Positions 21,298 to 30,983 of a stretch of DNA of 64,000 nucleotides are shown here, one piece after another. How positions within the stretch are numbered: position 1 is the first letter of the stretch; every line of letters begins with the position of its first letter. Where the stretch lies: contig NZ_CAJXKQ010000023.1 of assembly GCF_913055835.1 (NCBI RefSeq), positions 1-64,000 on the forward strand. Direction: 5' to 3'. The notes beneath the pieces were generated by a model that was not told where the DNA came from, did not search any database, and saw nothing but the letters and a program-made list of their open reading frames with translations. Made by a program: the position numbers and the translations under genes. The DNA is from an uncultured Marinobacter sp. GTDB taxonomy: Bacteria > Pseudomonadota > Gammaproteobacteria > Pseudomonadales > Oleiphilaceae.

Positions 21298-22635
21298 ATG
21301 ACGGCAGACACTATCACCGCGGCCGATATCCGCATAAACGCGCGCTGGCTGATTCCAATTGAGCCGGCAGGCACGGTACTTGAGAATCACGCCGTCATAA
21401 TCCAGGGTAACCGCCTGGCTGCCGTAATCCCCCAGGCGCAGGCGGACCAGACGTTCCGAACCCGCGAAACCGTCGATCTTCCCCACCATGTCGTCATGCC
21501 CGGGCTGATCAACATGCACGGCCATGCCGCCATGACCCTGTTCCGCGGCATGGCGGACGATCTTCCGCTGATGACCTGGCTGAATGATCACATCTGGCCG
21601 GCCGAAGGTCGCTTTATCAGCGAACAGTTCATTGCCGATGGCACCCAACTGGCGATGGCAGAAATGCTGCGCACCGGAACCACTACGTTTTCGGACATGT
21701 ATTTCTTTCCCGAGATCGCGGCACAGGTTGCCCATGATGCGGGCATGCGCGCCCAGATCTGTTTTCCGCTGCTGGATTTTCCAACCCCCTGGGGCGCCGG
21801 CCCGGACGAGTATCTGAGCAAGGGCGCCGACTTTATAGACACCTGGAAAACCGATGGCTACATCATTCCGGCCATTGGCCCCCACGCGCCCTACACCGTA
21901 TCTGACGGCCCGATGACCGAAGCCGCACGACTGTCGGAAAAAACCGGTGCCGCCATCCAGATACACCTGCACGAAACTGCCTTTGAAGTAGCCGAGGCTA
22001 CTGAAAAACTCGGCCAGCGACCGACGGCCAGGCTGGCGGACCTCGGCGTGCTGCGCCCTGAAACGCAGTGCGTGCACATGACCCAGATCGACGACAGCGA
22101 TACAAGCCTGCTTAAACAATCGGGCGCCCACATCATCCACTGTCCGGAATCGAACCTGAAGCTGGCCAGCGGCCTTTGCCCGGTGCAGAAGCTTATGGAC
22201 AACGGGGTCAATGTGGCCATTGGCACAGACGGCGCCGCCAGCAACAACGATCTGGATCTTTTCGGAGAGCTCCGTACCGCCGCCATGGTGGCCAAAGTGG
22301 TGGCCGGAGACGCCTCGGCGTTATCGGCACACAAAGCCCTGGAAATGGCGACGATCAACGGGGCCCGGGCCCTGAGGCGGGATCACGAGCTGGGATCCCT
22401 GGTGAAGGGCAAGCTGGCAGACATCATTGCCATTGATCTGAGTGACCCGTTTTTACAGCCGGTTTACGATCCGGCCTCCCATCTTGTATACAGCAACCAT
22501 GGCAGATCAGTAAGCCACAGCTGGATTAACGGCGTACCACAAGTACAGGATGGCCGGCTTACCCGCATTGACGTCGCCGATCTCATGCTCCGGGTTGAGG
22601 ATTGGGCCGGGCGAATCCGCACGAAGGCTGACTAA
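21298..22635 (+). CDS. mtaD: 5-Methylthioadenosine/S-adenosylhomocysteine deaminase (TRZ/ATZ amidohydrolase)
   Basis: A 445-residue zinc amidohydrolase with metal and active-site motifs [39 protein letters not shown] and [19 protein letters not shown]. The last two are typical of the MtaD group, which deaminates methylthioadenosine to methylthioinosine. It is divergent from mtnA and upstream of ubiG, the order known in Pseudomonas (PA3169-PA3171). No methylthioinosine phosphorylase is present here; it would have to be elsewhere for the pathway to feed MtnA. Other aromatic deamination substrates cannot be excluded. Confidence 0.9.
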   Translation: MTADTITAADIRINARWLIPIEPAGTVLENHAVIIQGNRLAAVIPQAQADQTFRTRETVDLPHHVVMPGLINMHGHAAMTLFRGMADDLPLMTWLNDHIWPAEGRFISEQFIADGTQLAMAEMLRTGTTTFSDMYFFPEIAAQVAHDAGMRAQICFPLLDFPTPWGAGPDEYLSKGADFIDTWKTDGYIIPAIGPHAPYTVSDGPMTEAARLSEKTGAAIQIHLHETAFEVAEATEKLGQRPTARLADLGVLRPETQCVHMTQIDDSDTSLLKQSGAHIIHCPESNLKLASGLCPVQKLMDNGVNVAIGTDGAASNNDLDLFGELRTAAMVAKVVAGDASALSAHKALEMATINGARALRRDHELGSLVKGKLADIIAIDLSDPFLQPVYDPASHLVYSNHGRSVSHSWINGVPQVQDGRLTRIDVADLMLRVEDWAGRIRTKAD

Positions 22636-22670
22636 CCGATTTCCTATTGATTCACCAGGCAGAACCAACC

Positions 22671-23387
22671 ATGACAAACCAGAATGTAGACCGGAACGAG
22701 ATCGCCAAGTTCGAAGCCCTGGCCAGCCGCTGGTGGGATCCCACGAGCGAATTCAAACCGCTGCACGACATCAACCCGCTGCGCCTGAACTACATTGACG
22801 AGCGGGTGTCCCTGGCCGGAAAACGCGCCCTTGACGTCGGCTGCGGTGGCGGCCTGCTGTCTGAGGGCATGGCTCAGCGTGGGGCCCATGTTACCGGTAT
22901 CGATATGGGCGAAGCGCCCCTCTCCGTGGCGCGGCTGCACGGCATGGAGAGCGGCGTGAACGTGGATTACAGGCAGATTACCGTCGAGGAGCTGTCGCAG
23001 GACAGCGAGCATGCAGGCCAATACGATGTCGTTACCTGCCTGGAAATGCTGGAACACGTGCCGGATCCCGCGTCGGTAATCAAGGCGTGTGCCGCCATGC
23101 TGAAACCCGGCGGCCACCTGTTTGTCTCAACCATCAATCGCAACCCCAAGTCGTTTCTGTTTGCGATTGTCGGCGCCGAGTACGTGCTGCGGCTGCTACC
23201 GAAGGGTACCCACGAATGGAACAAGTTTATCCGTCCCTCGGAAATGTCCGATCACCTGCGCCACGCCGGTCTGGATGTTCGGGAACTGACCGGCATGACC
23301 TACAACCCGATTACCAAAATCTACAAATTGGGCCGGGACGTGGACGTCAATTACCTGATGCATGCCAGGGATATTCGTGAAGCCTGA
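22671..23387 (+). CDS. ubiG: Ubiquinone biosynthesis O-methyltransferase UbiG
   Basis: UbiG performs both O-methylations of ubiquinone synthesis with S-adenosylmethionine. The 238-residue protein has the SAM-binding motif [19 protein letters not shown], the UbiG N-terminal signature [11 protein letters not shown] and the C-terminal membrane-associating part [14 protein letters not shown]. The ATG at 22671 fits the family start; the frame runs eight codons further upstream. mtaD, ubiG, the HAD phosphatase and yciK lie head to tail and probably form one transcript. The product, S-adenosylhomocysteine, is a possible substrate of the MtaD upstream. Confidence 0.96.
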   Translation: MTNQNVDRNEIAKFEALASRWWDPTSEFKPLHDINPLRLNYIDERVSLAGKRALDVGCGGGLLSEGMAQRGAHVTGIDMGEAPLSVARLHGMESGVNVDYRQITVEELSQDSEHAGQYDVVTCLEMLEHVPDPASVIKACAAMLKPGGHLFVSTINRNPKSFLFAIVGAEYVLRLLPKGTHEWNKFIRPSEMSDHLRHAGLDVRELTGMTYNPITKIYKLGRDVDVNYLMHARDIREA

Positions 23388-24048
23388 AAACATTCACCAC
23401 ACGTCTGCGGTCCTGTTTGACCTGGACGGAACACTGATCGACACGGCACCGGACTTTATCCGGTGCCTGAATCACTTGAGGGACCAGCACGGACTGCCAC
23501 CCCTGCCCCCAGAGTACATTCGACGCTCGGTCTCGAACGGTGCCCGCGCCATGATCCGGGTGGGCTTTGGCCTGGAACCCGAACATCCGGAGTACCTGGA
23601 AAAGCACACCGCGTTTCTGGACCTTTACGAGGCCGGAGTAGCGGTAGAAACCACCCTTTTTGAAGGCATGGACGAGCTCCTCGTCGCTCTTGAGAAAAAG
23701 GGCACCCCCTGGGGCATTGTTACCAATAAGCCCGCCCGTTTCGCGGTTCCGCTCATTGAGGCGCTGAATCTGGCGGACCGCTGCGCAGCCCTGGTGTGCC
23801 CTGATCATGTCGCCCAGCGCAAACCTCATCCCGAGGCCCTGCTACTTGCCTGTCAGCAGATGGGGACCGAGCCCGGTTCAGGGATTTATGTAGGCGATCA
23901 TGAACGGGATATCGAGGCCGGTCGAAATGCGGGCATGAAAACCATCGCTGTCCGCTACGGTTACATTGAGGAGCCGGAAGCCATTGACCTGTGGCAAGCG
24001 GATCTTATCGCGGACACCGTCACGGACCTGGCAAAGCTGTTACAATAG
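23377..24048 (+). CDS. mupP: HAD-IA phosphatase of the Gph/MupP group
   Basis: A 223-residue HAD hydrolase: nucleophile motif [16 protein letters not shown], motif [11 protein letters not shown] and the metal-binding motif [17 protein letters not shown]. It resembles phosphoglycolate phosphatase (Gph). Because it follows ubiG and precedes yciK as P. aeruginosa PA3172 does, I read it as MupP, the N-acetylmuramate 6-phosphate phosphatase of cell-wall recycling; this rests on context. Start: the GTG at 23377 has AGGGA five bases upstream; an ATG at 23362 adds five residues. Either way it overlaps the ubiG end. The symbol should be taken as provisional. Confidence 0.8.
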   Translation: MKPENIHHTSAVLFDLDGTLIDTAPDFIRCLNHLRDQHGLPPLPPEYIRRSVSNGARAMIRVGFGLEPEHPEYLEKHTAFLDLYEAGVAVETTLFEGMDELLVALEKKGTPWGIVTNKPARFAVPLIEALNLADRCAALVCPDHVAQRKPHPEALLLACQQMGTEPGSGIYVGDHERDIEAGRNAGMKTIAVRYGYIEEPEAIDLWQADLIADTVTDLAKLLQ

Positions 24049-24105
24049 AGCGCCAATTTAAGGATCCGGTGTTCAGCCGGTAACAGCCTGACACGGAGAC
24101 AGGTT

Positions 24106-24855
24106 ATGCACGATTACCAAGCACCCGCCGATCTTCTTAAAGACCGTATCGTTATGGTGACGGGTGCCGGCAGCGGCATTGGCCGGGCTGCCGCGAAGGC
24201 CTATGCCGCCCACGGTGCGACGGTCGTACTAGTTGGCCGAACAGTCAGTAAGCTGGAAACGGTTTACGACGAAATCGAGGCGGCCGGCCACCCGAAGCCA
24301 GCCATCGTACCCATGAACTTTGAGGGTGCAGCGGTGAAAGATTACGAAGAGCTGGCCATGACCCTGGAAGACAACTTTGGTCAGCTGGACGGCTTACTGC
24401 ACAATGCCGCCATTCTGGGCGATCGCAGCCCGGTTGAGCTGTATGACCCGGAAACCTGGAACAAGGTCATGCACGTTAACGCGACAGCCCCGTTCCTGCT
24501 CAGCCGGGCCATGATCCCTCTGCTTCGTAAGTCCGACGATGCTTCAGTGATCTTCACGTCCTCCGGCGTTGGCCGGAAGGCGAAGGCCTACTGGGGCGCC
24601 TATGCGGTGTCCAAGTTTGCCGTAGAAGGCCTGAGCCAGCTGCTGTCCGAAGAACTGGATGACGAACGCCACAATGTCCGGGTGAACAGTCTGAACCCGG
24701 GCGCGACCCGTACCAATATGAGAGCCCACGCCTACCCGGCGGAGAACCCGCAGCAGAATCCGGCACCGGAAGACCTGATGCCGATTTACCTGTATCTCAT
24801 GGGCAAGGACAGCCAGGGCGTAAACGGCCAGAAACTGGACGCACAGCCGAAATAA
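24106..24855 (+). CDS. yciK: YciK-type short-chain dehydrogenase/reductase
   Basis: A 249-residue SDR oxidoreductase with the NAD(P)-binding motif VTGAGSGIGRAAAKAYA near residue 18, NAA in LLHNAAILGDRSP, and the catalytic Tyr/Lys in GAYAVSKFAVEG. The substrate is unknown. GGAGACAGG precedes the ATG. Its stop TAA shares one base with the ATG of the next gene (TAATG), so it is translationally coupled to the glutaredoxin-like protein. It follows the HAD phosphatase by 57 bases. Confidence 0.92.
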   Translation: MHDYQAPADLLKDRIVMVTGAGSGIGRAAAKAYAAHGATVVLVGRTVSKLETVYDEIEAAGHPKPAIVPMNFEGAAVKDYEELAMTLEDNFGQLDGLLHNAAILGDRSPVELYDPETWNKVMHVNATAPFLLSRAMIPLLRKSDDASVIFTSSGVGRKAKAYWGAYAVSKFAVEGLSQLLSEELDDERHNVRVNSLNPGATRTNMRAHAYPAENPQQNPAPEDLMPIYLYLMGKDSQGVNGQKLDAQPK

Positions 24856-25088
24856 TGGAACTGTTTTTCTACACAACATCCCAGTGCCATTTGTGCGAGC
24901 TGGCTGAAGCCCTGCTTGTTAATACGCCCATGCCGGAACCCATACCGGTAGACGTGGTGGATATTGCCCAGTCCGAAGAGCTGGTGGAGCGGTACGGCAC
25001 CCGAATTCCAGTGCTGCGACGCAACGACACCGGTGCGGAACTGGACTGGCCGTTTACCAGGGATGAATTACTCACATTCCTGCAATGA
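24855..25088 (+). CDS. Glutaredoxin-like family protein
   Basis: A 77-residue thioredoxin-fold protein that begins FFYTTSQCHLCELAEALL, giving a CxxC redox pair at residues 11 and 14. RIPVLR later in the chain is the cis-proline segment of the fold, and DWPFTRDELLTFL is the C-terminal helix. It matches the DUF836 glutaredoxin-like family. Its redox partner is unknown. It overlaps the yciK stop by one base and precedes yaaA by 12 bases, so it is inside an operon. Confidence 0.88.
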   Translation: MELFFYTTSQCHLCELAEALLVNTPMPEPIPVDVVDIAQSEELVERYGTRIPVLRRNDTGAELDWPFTRDELLTFLQ

Positions 25089-25100
25089 GGATTGCCTGAC

Positions 25101-25871
25101 ATGTTGATGGTTATTTCCCCTGCAAAAACGCTGGACTACGAAAGCCCGCTGGCAACTGACAGCTATACCCAGCCGGAGTTTCTCGACGATGCCTGTGAGC
25201 TGGTTGACCAGCTAAAGGAACTGGAGCCGCACCAGATCAGCAATCTGATGAGCATCAGCGACAAGCTGGGGCAACTTAACGCTGAGCGCTTCCAGAACTG
25301 GCACACACCATTCACTCCCGAAAATGCCCGCCAGGCTGTACTGGCTTTCAAGGGCGATGTTTACACCGGCCTGGACGCAGAGAGCTTCAGCGAGCAGGAC
25401 TTCGAGTTTGCCCAACAGCATCTGCGCATGCTCTCCGGCCTGTATGGGGTCCTGAAACCGCTGGACCTGATGCAACCCTATCGCCTGGAAATGGGTACCC
25501 GGTTCGAGAATAACCGTGGCAAAGACCTGTATGCCTTCTGGGGCCGCAAGATTACTGACGAGATCAACCGGCTGCTGGCAGACGACGACGGCGTGCTGGT
25601 AAACCTGGCCTCCAATGAGTATTTCAAAAGTGTAAAGAAGAAAGACCTTGAAGGCCGGCTGATTACCCCCCAATTCAAGGACTGGAAGAATGGTCAGTAC
25701 AAGATGATCAGCTTCTACGCCAAGAAAGCCCGCGGCCTGATGTGCCGATTTGCCATCCAGAACCGCATTACCCAGGCCGACGACCTCAAAGGGTTTAACC
25801 TCGAAGGCTATTACTTCAGCGAAGACCAATCCGATAAGAACAACTGGGTTTTCCTGCGGGATGAACAGTAA
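25101..25871 (+). CDS. yaaA: Peroxide stress protein YaaA
   Basis: A 256-residue UPF0246 protein, with the family start [17 protein letters not shown] and [14 protein letters not shown] in the middle. In E. coli YaaA limits intracellular free iron under peroxide stress and binds DNA. The ATG at 25101 reproduces the family N-terminus and has GAGGA upstream; a TTG at 25092 would add three residues. It follows the glutaredoxin-like gene closely and is followed by the DUF2788 gene at 25896. Confidence 0.94.
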   Translation: MLMVISPAKTLDYESPLATDSYTQPEFLDDACELVDQLKELEPHQISNLMSISDKLGQLNAERFQNWHTPFTPENARQAVLAFKGDVYTGLDAESFSEQDFEFAQQHLRMLSGLYGVLKPLDLMQPYRLEMGTRFENNRGKDLYAFWGRKITDEINRLLADDDGVLVNLASNEYFKSVKKKDLEGRLITPQFKDWKNGQYKMISFYAKKARGLMCRFAIQNRITQADDLKGFNLEGYYFSEDQSDKNNWVFLRDEQ

Positions 25872-25895
25872 TCCACGTTGATATCGGAGTAAGCA

Positions 25896-26096
25896 ATGAA
25901 CGAAGCAGTGTTTTCCCAGATCGCCATGCTGGTGTTTCTGACCGGCCTGATTGTCTGGATGGGTATCATCGTCTGGGATCTGGCCAAGAAATCCCAGGCC
26001 GGAAGATTCGGCACCATCGCCCTGTTTACGGTGCTGGGCGCCGGCGTTGTGGGCTTTATTATCAAAACCGTGCTCGTAGAGATCATGCAAATATGA
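25896..26096 (+). CDS. DUF2788 small membrane protein
   Basis: A 66-residue protein with two predicted membrane helices (IAMLVFLTGLIVWMGIIVW at about 9-27 and GTIALFTVLGAGVVGFIIK at about 39-57) joined by the basic loop DLAKKSQAGRF. It matches DUF2788, a family of unknown function in gammaproteobacteria. GGAG precedes the ATG by a normal spacing. rdgC follows after 19 bases. Confidence 0.85.
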   Translation: MNEAVFSQIAMLVFLTGLIVWMGIIVWDLAKKSQAGRFGTIALFTVLGAGVVGFIIKTVLVEIMQI

Positions 26097-26115
26097 AAGA
26101 CAAGGACCAGCCCTG

Positions 26116-27042
26116 ATGTGGTTTCGCAACGCCCGCGTATTCCGTTTTACCAAACCGTTTGATATCTCCGCCGAAGAGCTGGAAGAAAAACTGCAGGCCG
26201 ACGCCTTCAAACCCTGCGGCCCCCAGGAAACCAGCCGCCAGGGCTGGGTACCGCCGCTGGGCAAGCATGGCGAACAGCTGGTTCACAGCGCCAACGGCTA
26301 TCACCTGATTGCCCTGCGCAAGGAAGAAAAGATTCTTCCGGGCCCGGTGGTAAAAGAAGCGGTTGAAGAAAAGGCCGAAGCTATCGAATTCGAGCAGGGC
26401 CGCAAGGTCCGGCGCAAGGAGAAAGACGAAATCAAGGAACAGGTGATGCTGGAGATGTTGCCCCAGGCCTTCTCCAAGAACCGCCGTTGCTTCGCCTACC
26501 TCGCGCCCCAGGACGGCGTCCTGGTCGTCGACGCCGGCTCTGCCAAGCAGGCGGAAGATCTGGCCTCCACCCTCCGCAAAAGCCTGGGCTCGCTGCCGGT
26601 TCGCCCGCCTGCCGTGGAACAGGCGCCCGCGTTCACTTTCACCGGCTGGCTGAACGAATCCATCGATCTGCCTGCCAATGTGGTTCTGGGCAGTGAGTGC
26701 GAGCTGAAGGACCCGTCAGAAGATGGTGGCGTGGTGCGGTGCAAGGGCCTGGATCTGAAAGCCGATGAGATCCGGAATCATCTGGATGCCGGCATGCAGG
26801 TGACCAAACTGTCCCTGACCTGGGACGACAACGTCTCCTTCGTGTTGGACGAAGAATTGGGCATCCGTCGCCTGAAATTCGGCGAAACGCTTCAGGATCA
26901 ATTGGACGATGTCGATGTTGACGACGCCGTAGCCAAGTTTGACGCGGCCTTCACGCTGATGACTCTTGAGCTGTCCCGACTGATTCCGGGACTCCTCGAA
27001 GCACTGGGTGGCGAGGACCGCTCGGCGATTGTTGAAGAATAG
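26116..27042 (+). CDS. rdgC: Recombination-associated protein RdgC
   Basis: RdgC forms a ring-shaped DNA-binding dimer that can hinder RecA loading. The 308-residue length equals the family norm. The start MWFRNARVFRFTKPFD, the KHGEQLVHSANGYHLIALRKEEKILP block and the C-terminal FDAAFTLMTLELSRLIPGLL are typical. The ATG lies 19 bases after the DUF2788 gene. Transcription ends at the long palindrome at 27048. Confidence 0.95.
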   Translation: MWFRNARVFRFTKPFDISAEELEEKLQADAFKPCGPQETSRQGWVPPLGKHGEQLVHSANGYHLIALRKEEKILPGPVVKEAVEEKAEAIEFEQGRKVRRKEKDEIKEQVMLEMLPQAFSKNRRCFAYLAPQDGVLVVDAGSAKQAEDLASTLRKSLGSLPVRPPAVEQAPAFTFTGWLNESIDLPANVVLGSECELKDPSEDGGVVRCKGLDLKADEIRNHLDAGMQVTKLSLTWDDNVSFVLDEELGIRRLKFGETLQDQLDDVDVDDAVAKFDAAFTLMTLELSRLIPGLLEALGGEDRSAIVEE

Positions 27043-27047
27043 AGCCA

Positions 27048-27090
27048 TGAACCCGGGGTCAGAAGAGAAGTTCTTCTGACCCCGGGTTCA
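27048..27090. terminator. Bidirectional terminator / REP-like palindrome between rdgC and the Pat gene
   Basis: TGAACCCGGGGTCAGAAGA (27048-27066) and its exact reverse complement (27072-27090) form a 19-bp perfect stem with a 5-base loop, between two convergent genes. There is no clear T run. The core ACCCGGGGTCAGA is of the kind found in many copies in some gammaproteobacterial genomes, so it may be a REP-like element serving as a terminator. Confidence 0.7.
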
Positions 27091-27096
27091 CAAATT

Positions 27097-29841
27097 TCAG
27101 TGGTTGATCTTGCCCAACCGCTCTCGCTGCCAGTCTTTCTCCGGTTCATTCAGAACCAGCCTCAGATCCATGACTTCCTCTTCCGTGTTGAACTTGATCT
27201 CAAAACCCAGGTGTTCCGCCAGCTGCAGCATGGGGCGGTTGTCAGGAAGCACATTGCCCACCATCTCCATGGTGCCTCTTGACCGGCAGTAATCGATCAT
27301 CTTCTGCATCAGGGCAACGCCGAGGCCCTCGCCCTTCATTTTATCGTGCACCATAACCGCGAACTCGCATTGCAGGTTGTCGGCGTCCGTCCAGGTGCGC
27401 ACGGTTCCGAGAGTTTCCTCCCCTTCGCCGTCTTCCCTCGGCGCGTTGGCGATAAAGACCATCTCCCGGTCATAATCGATTTGCACCATCTGGGCAACGT
27501 CTTCCCGGGAGAAATGCTTGCGATACTGGAAGAAGCGGTAGCGAATGGATTCCGGCGACTGCAATTCATGGAAAGCCCGATGGGCAGGCTCGTCCTCGGC
27601 AAGAACCGGCCGGATGATTACCCGGCGACCGGATCTCGGCAACACGATCCACTCCTCCAGCTCTCGCGGGTAAGGCTGAATGATCGGCCGCCCCGGTTTG
27701 TCGGCCAGGTTGATAGCGATATTCACCGCCACGGCCCCCTGCTCGTTGAACAGCAGCGGCGAGATTTCCAGCCCCTGGATCTCCGGAATGTCGATCACAA
27801 TCTGGGAGAGAGTAACCAGGGTCTCCGACACCGCCCGGATGTCCTCTTCCGGCTTCAGGCTGTGCTCTTTCAACAGCTTGTACATGTAAGTACGGCGCAG
27901 CAGTTCCCGGGCCAGAACCATGTTCAGCGGCGGTAGTGCGATTTGCCGATCGGTCATAACATTTATCTGGGCGCCGGCCGCCCCGCACACCACCAGAGGG
28001 CCAAACAACGCGTCCCTGGTAATACCCACGCTGAACTCGATTCCACCCACGTGCTGGTAGGAGCGCTGAACCGCAAAACCGAGAAAGCCACTGTCCGGGA
28101 AGTGGCTCTGATATTCCTCCATCAGGTAGCGACAGGAATCCATAATGGCCGCTTCGCTGTTGAGCTTCTGGACCGTCCCCTTGTAACGCCGCTGGGTCGG
28201 ACTCAGATCCAGGAAAGGATGACAGGCCTGCTCATGAATGATGGTGATATCGATGGGGCGCCGCTCCACCGCAAACACTTCCAGAACCTCTTCCATGTCG
28301 TCGCAGTACATGGTGTCGATGGTGCTGATGCCATAATCCCGCACCAGGTCCCTGGCCTCCCGGTTCGACAGGTGGTAACGGCCTGACCGCAGTGCCCTGC
28401 TAACAGCGTGACGGGTATGGGTTCGGTCTGCGAAGTGATCGGTGAACGACTCGGGCGTTTCGGTCAGCAGCCGCTGTACCCGCTGATGACGCACGTGCTG
28501 CATGAATGCCATGACGGCTTTTTCGGGATTGAAGAACGACGGCAGCCCGGCCCGGTAGAACTCTTCCCGGGCGTCCATGACCGTACTTTGCCCGAGCCAA
28601 CAGGTAAACACATTCAGGCGGGTGCCCTTGGAGGCCTGCACCACAGCGTCGGCAATCTGGAGGCTGTCCTCGGTCAGACTCGGCGCATACATCACCAGAA
28701 CGTTCGCCACTTCCGGATCTTTGGCCAGGATCTTGATGGCCTGGCCGTATAGCTCCGGTGAGGCGTCGTAGTTAAGGTCGATCGGGTTCTTGCGGGTCCA
28801 GTAAGGTGGCAGTAACTCGGCCAACGCCTCGATACTGGAATCCGACAGTTCCGCTAGCTCCCCGCCAAGATCTGCCAACCGGTCCACCGCCAACACTCCG
28901 GGGCCGACGCCGTTGGCCATGATCGCCAGGCTTTCGCGGCGCAGAGGACGCATTCGGGTTAACGTTTCCAGGGCATCGAACATCTGGCCAAGACCGTCCA
29001 CCCGCAACACACCGGCCCGCTGGAGCATGGCATCGTAAATCGGATCGCTTCGTTTCAGGCCATCGGGCAGATCGTGGGGGAACCACTCGGATTCCGGTAC
29101 CCGCCCGGACTTAACTGCAATCACCGGCTTGGTGCGGGAGGCTACCCGAACCGCCGACATGAAGCGCCGGGCATTGGGGATGTTCTCTATATGCAGGAGA
29201 ATCGCGCGGGTCTGGGTATCCTGAGCCAGATAGTCGATCAGATCGTCGTGATCGATATCCATGCCATCGCCCAGGGTCAGAAAGTAGGAAAACCCCACAC
29301 CCCGGGCGAACGCCCAATCTATGACGGAGCTGGCAATAGTGCCGGACTGGCCGACGAAGGCAACCCGTCCAGGGATGGCTCCCATGTGGGCGTAGGTGGC
29401 GTTCAGGCTTCGGGCCGGAACCATCAGGCCAATGGTGTTGGGGCCGAGCACCCGGATACCGGTTTCCCGGGCAGCTTCGCGCACGGAATACATCAGGGGC
29501 TGCCCGGTTTTACTGTGGGTGCGGGACATCCCACCGGTCATAACGATGGCCGTGCGTACTCCAGCCTCCCCCAGCCGCTTGATGGTCTTGGCCACGGTGT
29601 CCGGCGGCGTGCAGATGATTGCCAGATCGGGAGAAAAATCCATTTTCGAGACTTTCTTGACGCACGGCACACCGTGCACGTTGTCGTAATCGTTCTGGTT
29701 AACAACCAGCAAACGGCCCGGATAACCGCCCCCCATCAGGTTCCGCAATACCATACCGCCAAGGTTGTCTGCCCGCTCCGACGCACCGATCACCGCTATA
29801 GACGCGGGATTGAACAGGCTCTCCAGATACCGGGTGCTCAA
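27097..29841 (-). CDS. Pat/PatZ-type protein lysine acetyltransferase (acyl-CoA synthetase-like + GNAT)
   Basis: A 914-residue fusion. From the N-terminus it has a CoA-binding domain (FNPASIAVIGASERADNLGG), a succinyl-CoA ligase-like domain (AFVGQSGTIASSVIDWA), an ATP-grasp-like part (about 490-710) and a C-terminal GNAT acetyltransferase (HDKMKGEGLGVALMQKMIDY). E. coli PatZ (886 aa) has the same order and acetylates acetyl-CoA synthetase and other proteins. The region where true ADP-forming acyl-CoA synthetases carry the phosphohistidine looks divergent, as in Pat proteins. The start is TTG with AAAGGAGA upstream. It is divergent from a histone-deacetylase-family gene. Confidence 0.9.
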   Translation of the reverse strand: MSTRYLESLFNPASIAVIGASERADNLGGMVLRNLMGGGYPGRLLVVNQNDYDNVHGVPCVKKVSKMDFSPDLAIICTPPDTVAKTIKRLGEAGVRTAIVMTGGMSRTHSKTGQPLMYSVREAARETGIRVLGPNTIGLMVPARSLNATYAHMGAIPGRVAFVGQSGTIASSVIDWAFARGVGFSYFLTLGDGMDIDHDDLIDYLAQDTQTRAILLHIENIPNARRFMSAVRVASRTKPVIAVKSGRVPESEWFPHDLPDGLKRSDPIYDAMLQRAGVLRVDGLGQMFDALETLTRMRPLRRESLAIMANGVGPGVLAVDRLADLGGELAELSDSSIEALAELLPPYWTRKNPIDLNYDASPELYGQAIKILAKDPEVANVLVMYAPSLTEDSLQIADAVVQASKGTRLNVFTCWLGQSTVMDAREEFYRAGLPSFFNPEKAVMAFMQHVRHQRVQRLLTETPESFTDHFADRTHTRHAVSRALRSGRYHLSNREARDLVRDYGISTIDTMYCDDMEEVLEVFAVERRPIDITIIHEQACHPFLDLSPTQRRYKGTVQKLNSEAAIMDSCRYLMEEYQSHFPDSGFLGFAVQRSYQHVGGIEFSVGITRDALFGPLVVCGAAGAQINVMTDRQIALPPLNMVLARELLRRTYMYKLLKEHSLKPEEDIRAVSETLVTLSQIVIDIPEIQGLEISPLLFNEQGAVAVNIAINLADKPGRPIIQPYPRELEEWIVLPRSGRRVIIRPVLAEDEPAHRAFHELQSPESIRYRFFQYRKHFSREDVAQMVQIDYDREMVFIANAPREDGEGEETLGTVRTWTDADNLQCEFAVMVHDKMKGEGLGVALMQKMIDYCRSRGTMEMVGNVLPDNRPMLQLAEHLGFEIKFNTEEEVMDLRLVLNEPEKDWQRERLGKINH

Positions 29842-29899
29842 GCTGACTCTCCTTTATGGTTGGCCGGAAGGCCGTGGGGGAAATAAATGTAATAAAACA

Positions 29900-29919
29900 G
29901 GTTACTTATGCGTGTAACC
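29900..29919. promoter_or_regulatory. Palindrome between the Pat and deacetylase genes
   Basis: GGTTAC-TTATGCGT-GTAACC is an inverted repeat of six-base arms in the 209-bp divergent region. It could be the operator of a dimeric regulator acting on either gene. No regulator family is recognised from it. A TATAAG at about 30020 is a possible -10 for the deacetylase gene. Confidence 0.35.
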
Positions 29920-30050
29920 CTTATCTTAGGCCCTGATCCCCCGATGTGAAATGACTATCGCTCCTATAAGACCAAAGAAACACGGCATCGTGCGGTTTTC
30001 CCTGATAAGCTTGAAGAAAATATAAGCATATCGAAGGCAGTCCGAGACGT

Positions 30051-30977
30051 ATGACCACGGCATTCTTTTCCCACGATGACTTCATGAAACACAACATGGG
30101 GCCGGAACATCCGGAAAGCCCGGAGCGGCTGGCAGCTATCATCAGCTACCTGGCTGATACCGGTCTCGACCAGAAGCTGGATTGGGTCCGTCCGGAAGAG
30201 ATCACCCGTGATCAGCTCCTGATGGTGCATCCTGAGAAATACCTCCATCAGCTGGACCTGATGCAACCAACAAGGGGCCGGGTGTTTACCGATCCGGATA
30301 CGGCGATGATGCCGGACACCTTGCGGGCAGCCCGCCTCGCCGCTGGCGCCAACGTCCAGGCCGTGGATATGGTTATGAGTAGCCAGGTAACCAACGCCTT
30401 TGTTTGCGCCCGCCCGCCCGGCCATCATGCCGAGCGAGCGAAATCCATGGGGTTCTGCTTCTACAATAACGTCGCCCTGGCTGCCATGCGCGCGCTCACC
30501 TTCCATCACCTTGAGCGAGTCGCGATTATCGATTTCGACGTGCACCAGGGTAACGGTACCGTGGACATTGTTGGTGGTGACGAACGGATCCTGATGTGCT
30601 CCAGCTTCCAGCACCCATTCTACCCTCACTCACATGTGCACCGGCAGGCCGACAACATCGTGAATATTCCGATTGAGGCCAACTGCTCTTCTGAAGCCTA
30701 CCGGAAACAAGTTGAGACAGGCTGGCTAAAACGGCTAAATGAGTTCAAACCCCAACTGATCCTGATTTCCGCGGGCTTTGATGCCCACAAGATGGACCCG
30801 ATGGCGGAACTGAACCTGGAGACCGAAGACTACCGCTGGCTGACGGAAATGATTGTCGCGGTCGCCCACGAGCACAGCAATGACAGGATCATTTCGACCC
30901 TGGAAGGTGGCTACCATCTCAGAGCACTTGCGGAGAGCGTAAACGCCCACCTGGAAGTGCTGGACTCGGTTTACTGA
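30051..30977 (+). CDS. Histone deacetylase superfamily protein
   Basis: A 308-residue zinc-dependent deacetylase of the HDAC/AcuC/acetylpolyamine-amidohydrolase superfamily. It has RPPGHHAERAKSMGFCFYNN with the His-His pair, the metal ligands in IIDFDVHQGNGT and ISAGFDAHKMDP, and the transition-state Tyr in LEGGYHL. Substrates may be acetyl-lysines, acetylpolyamines or acyl esters. Its divergent position to the Pat-type acetyltransferase suggests it could remove the acetyl groups that enzyme adds; that is inference. motY follows tail to tail, six bases away. Confidence 0.92.
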   Translation: MTTAFFSHDDFMKHNMGPEHPESPERLAAIISYLADTGLDQKLDWVRPEEITRDQLLMVHPEKYLHQLDLMQPTRGRVFTDPDTAMMPDTLRAARLAAGANVQAVDMVMSSQVTNAFVCARPPGHHAERAKSMGFCFYNNVALAAMRALTFHHLERVAIIDFDVHQGNGTVDIVGGDERILMCSSFQHPFYPHSHVHRQADNIVNIPIEANCSSEAYRKQVETGWLKRLNEFKPQLILISAGFDAHKMDPMAELNLETEDYRWLTEMIVAVAHEHSNDRIISTLEGGYHLRALAESVNAHLEVLDSVY

Positions 30978-30983
30978 AACCGG

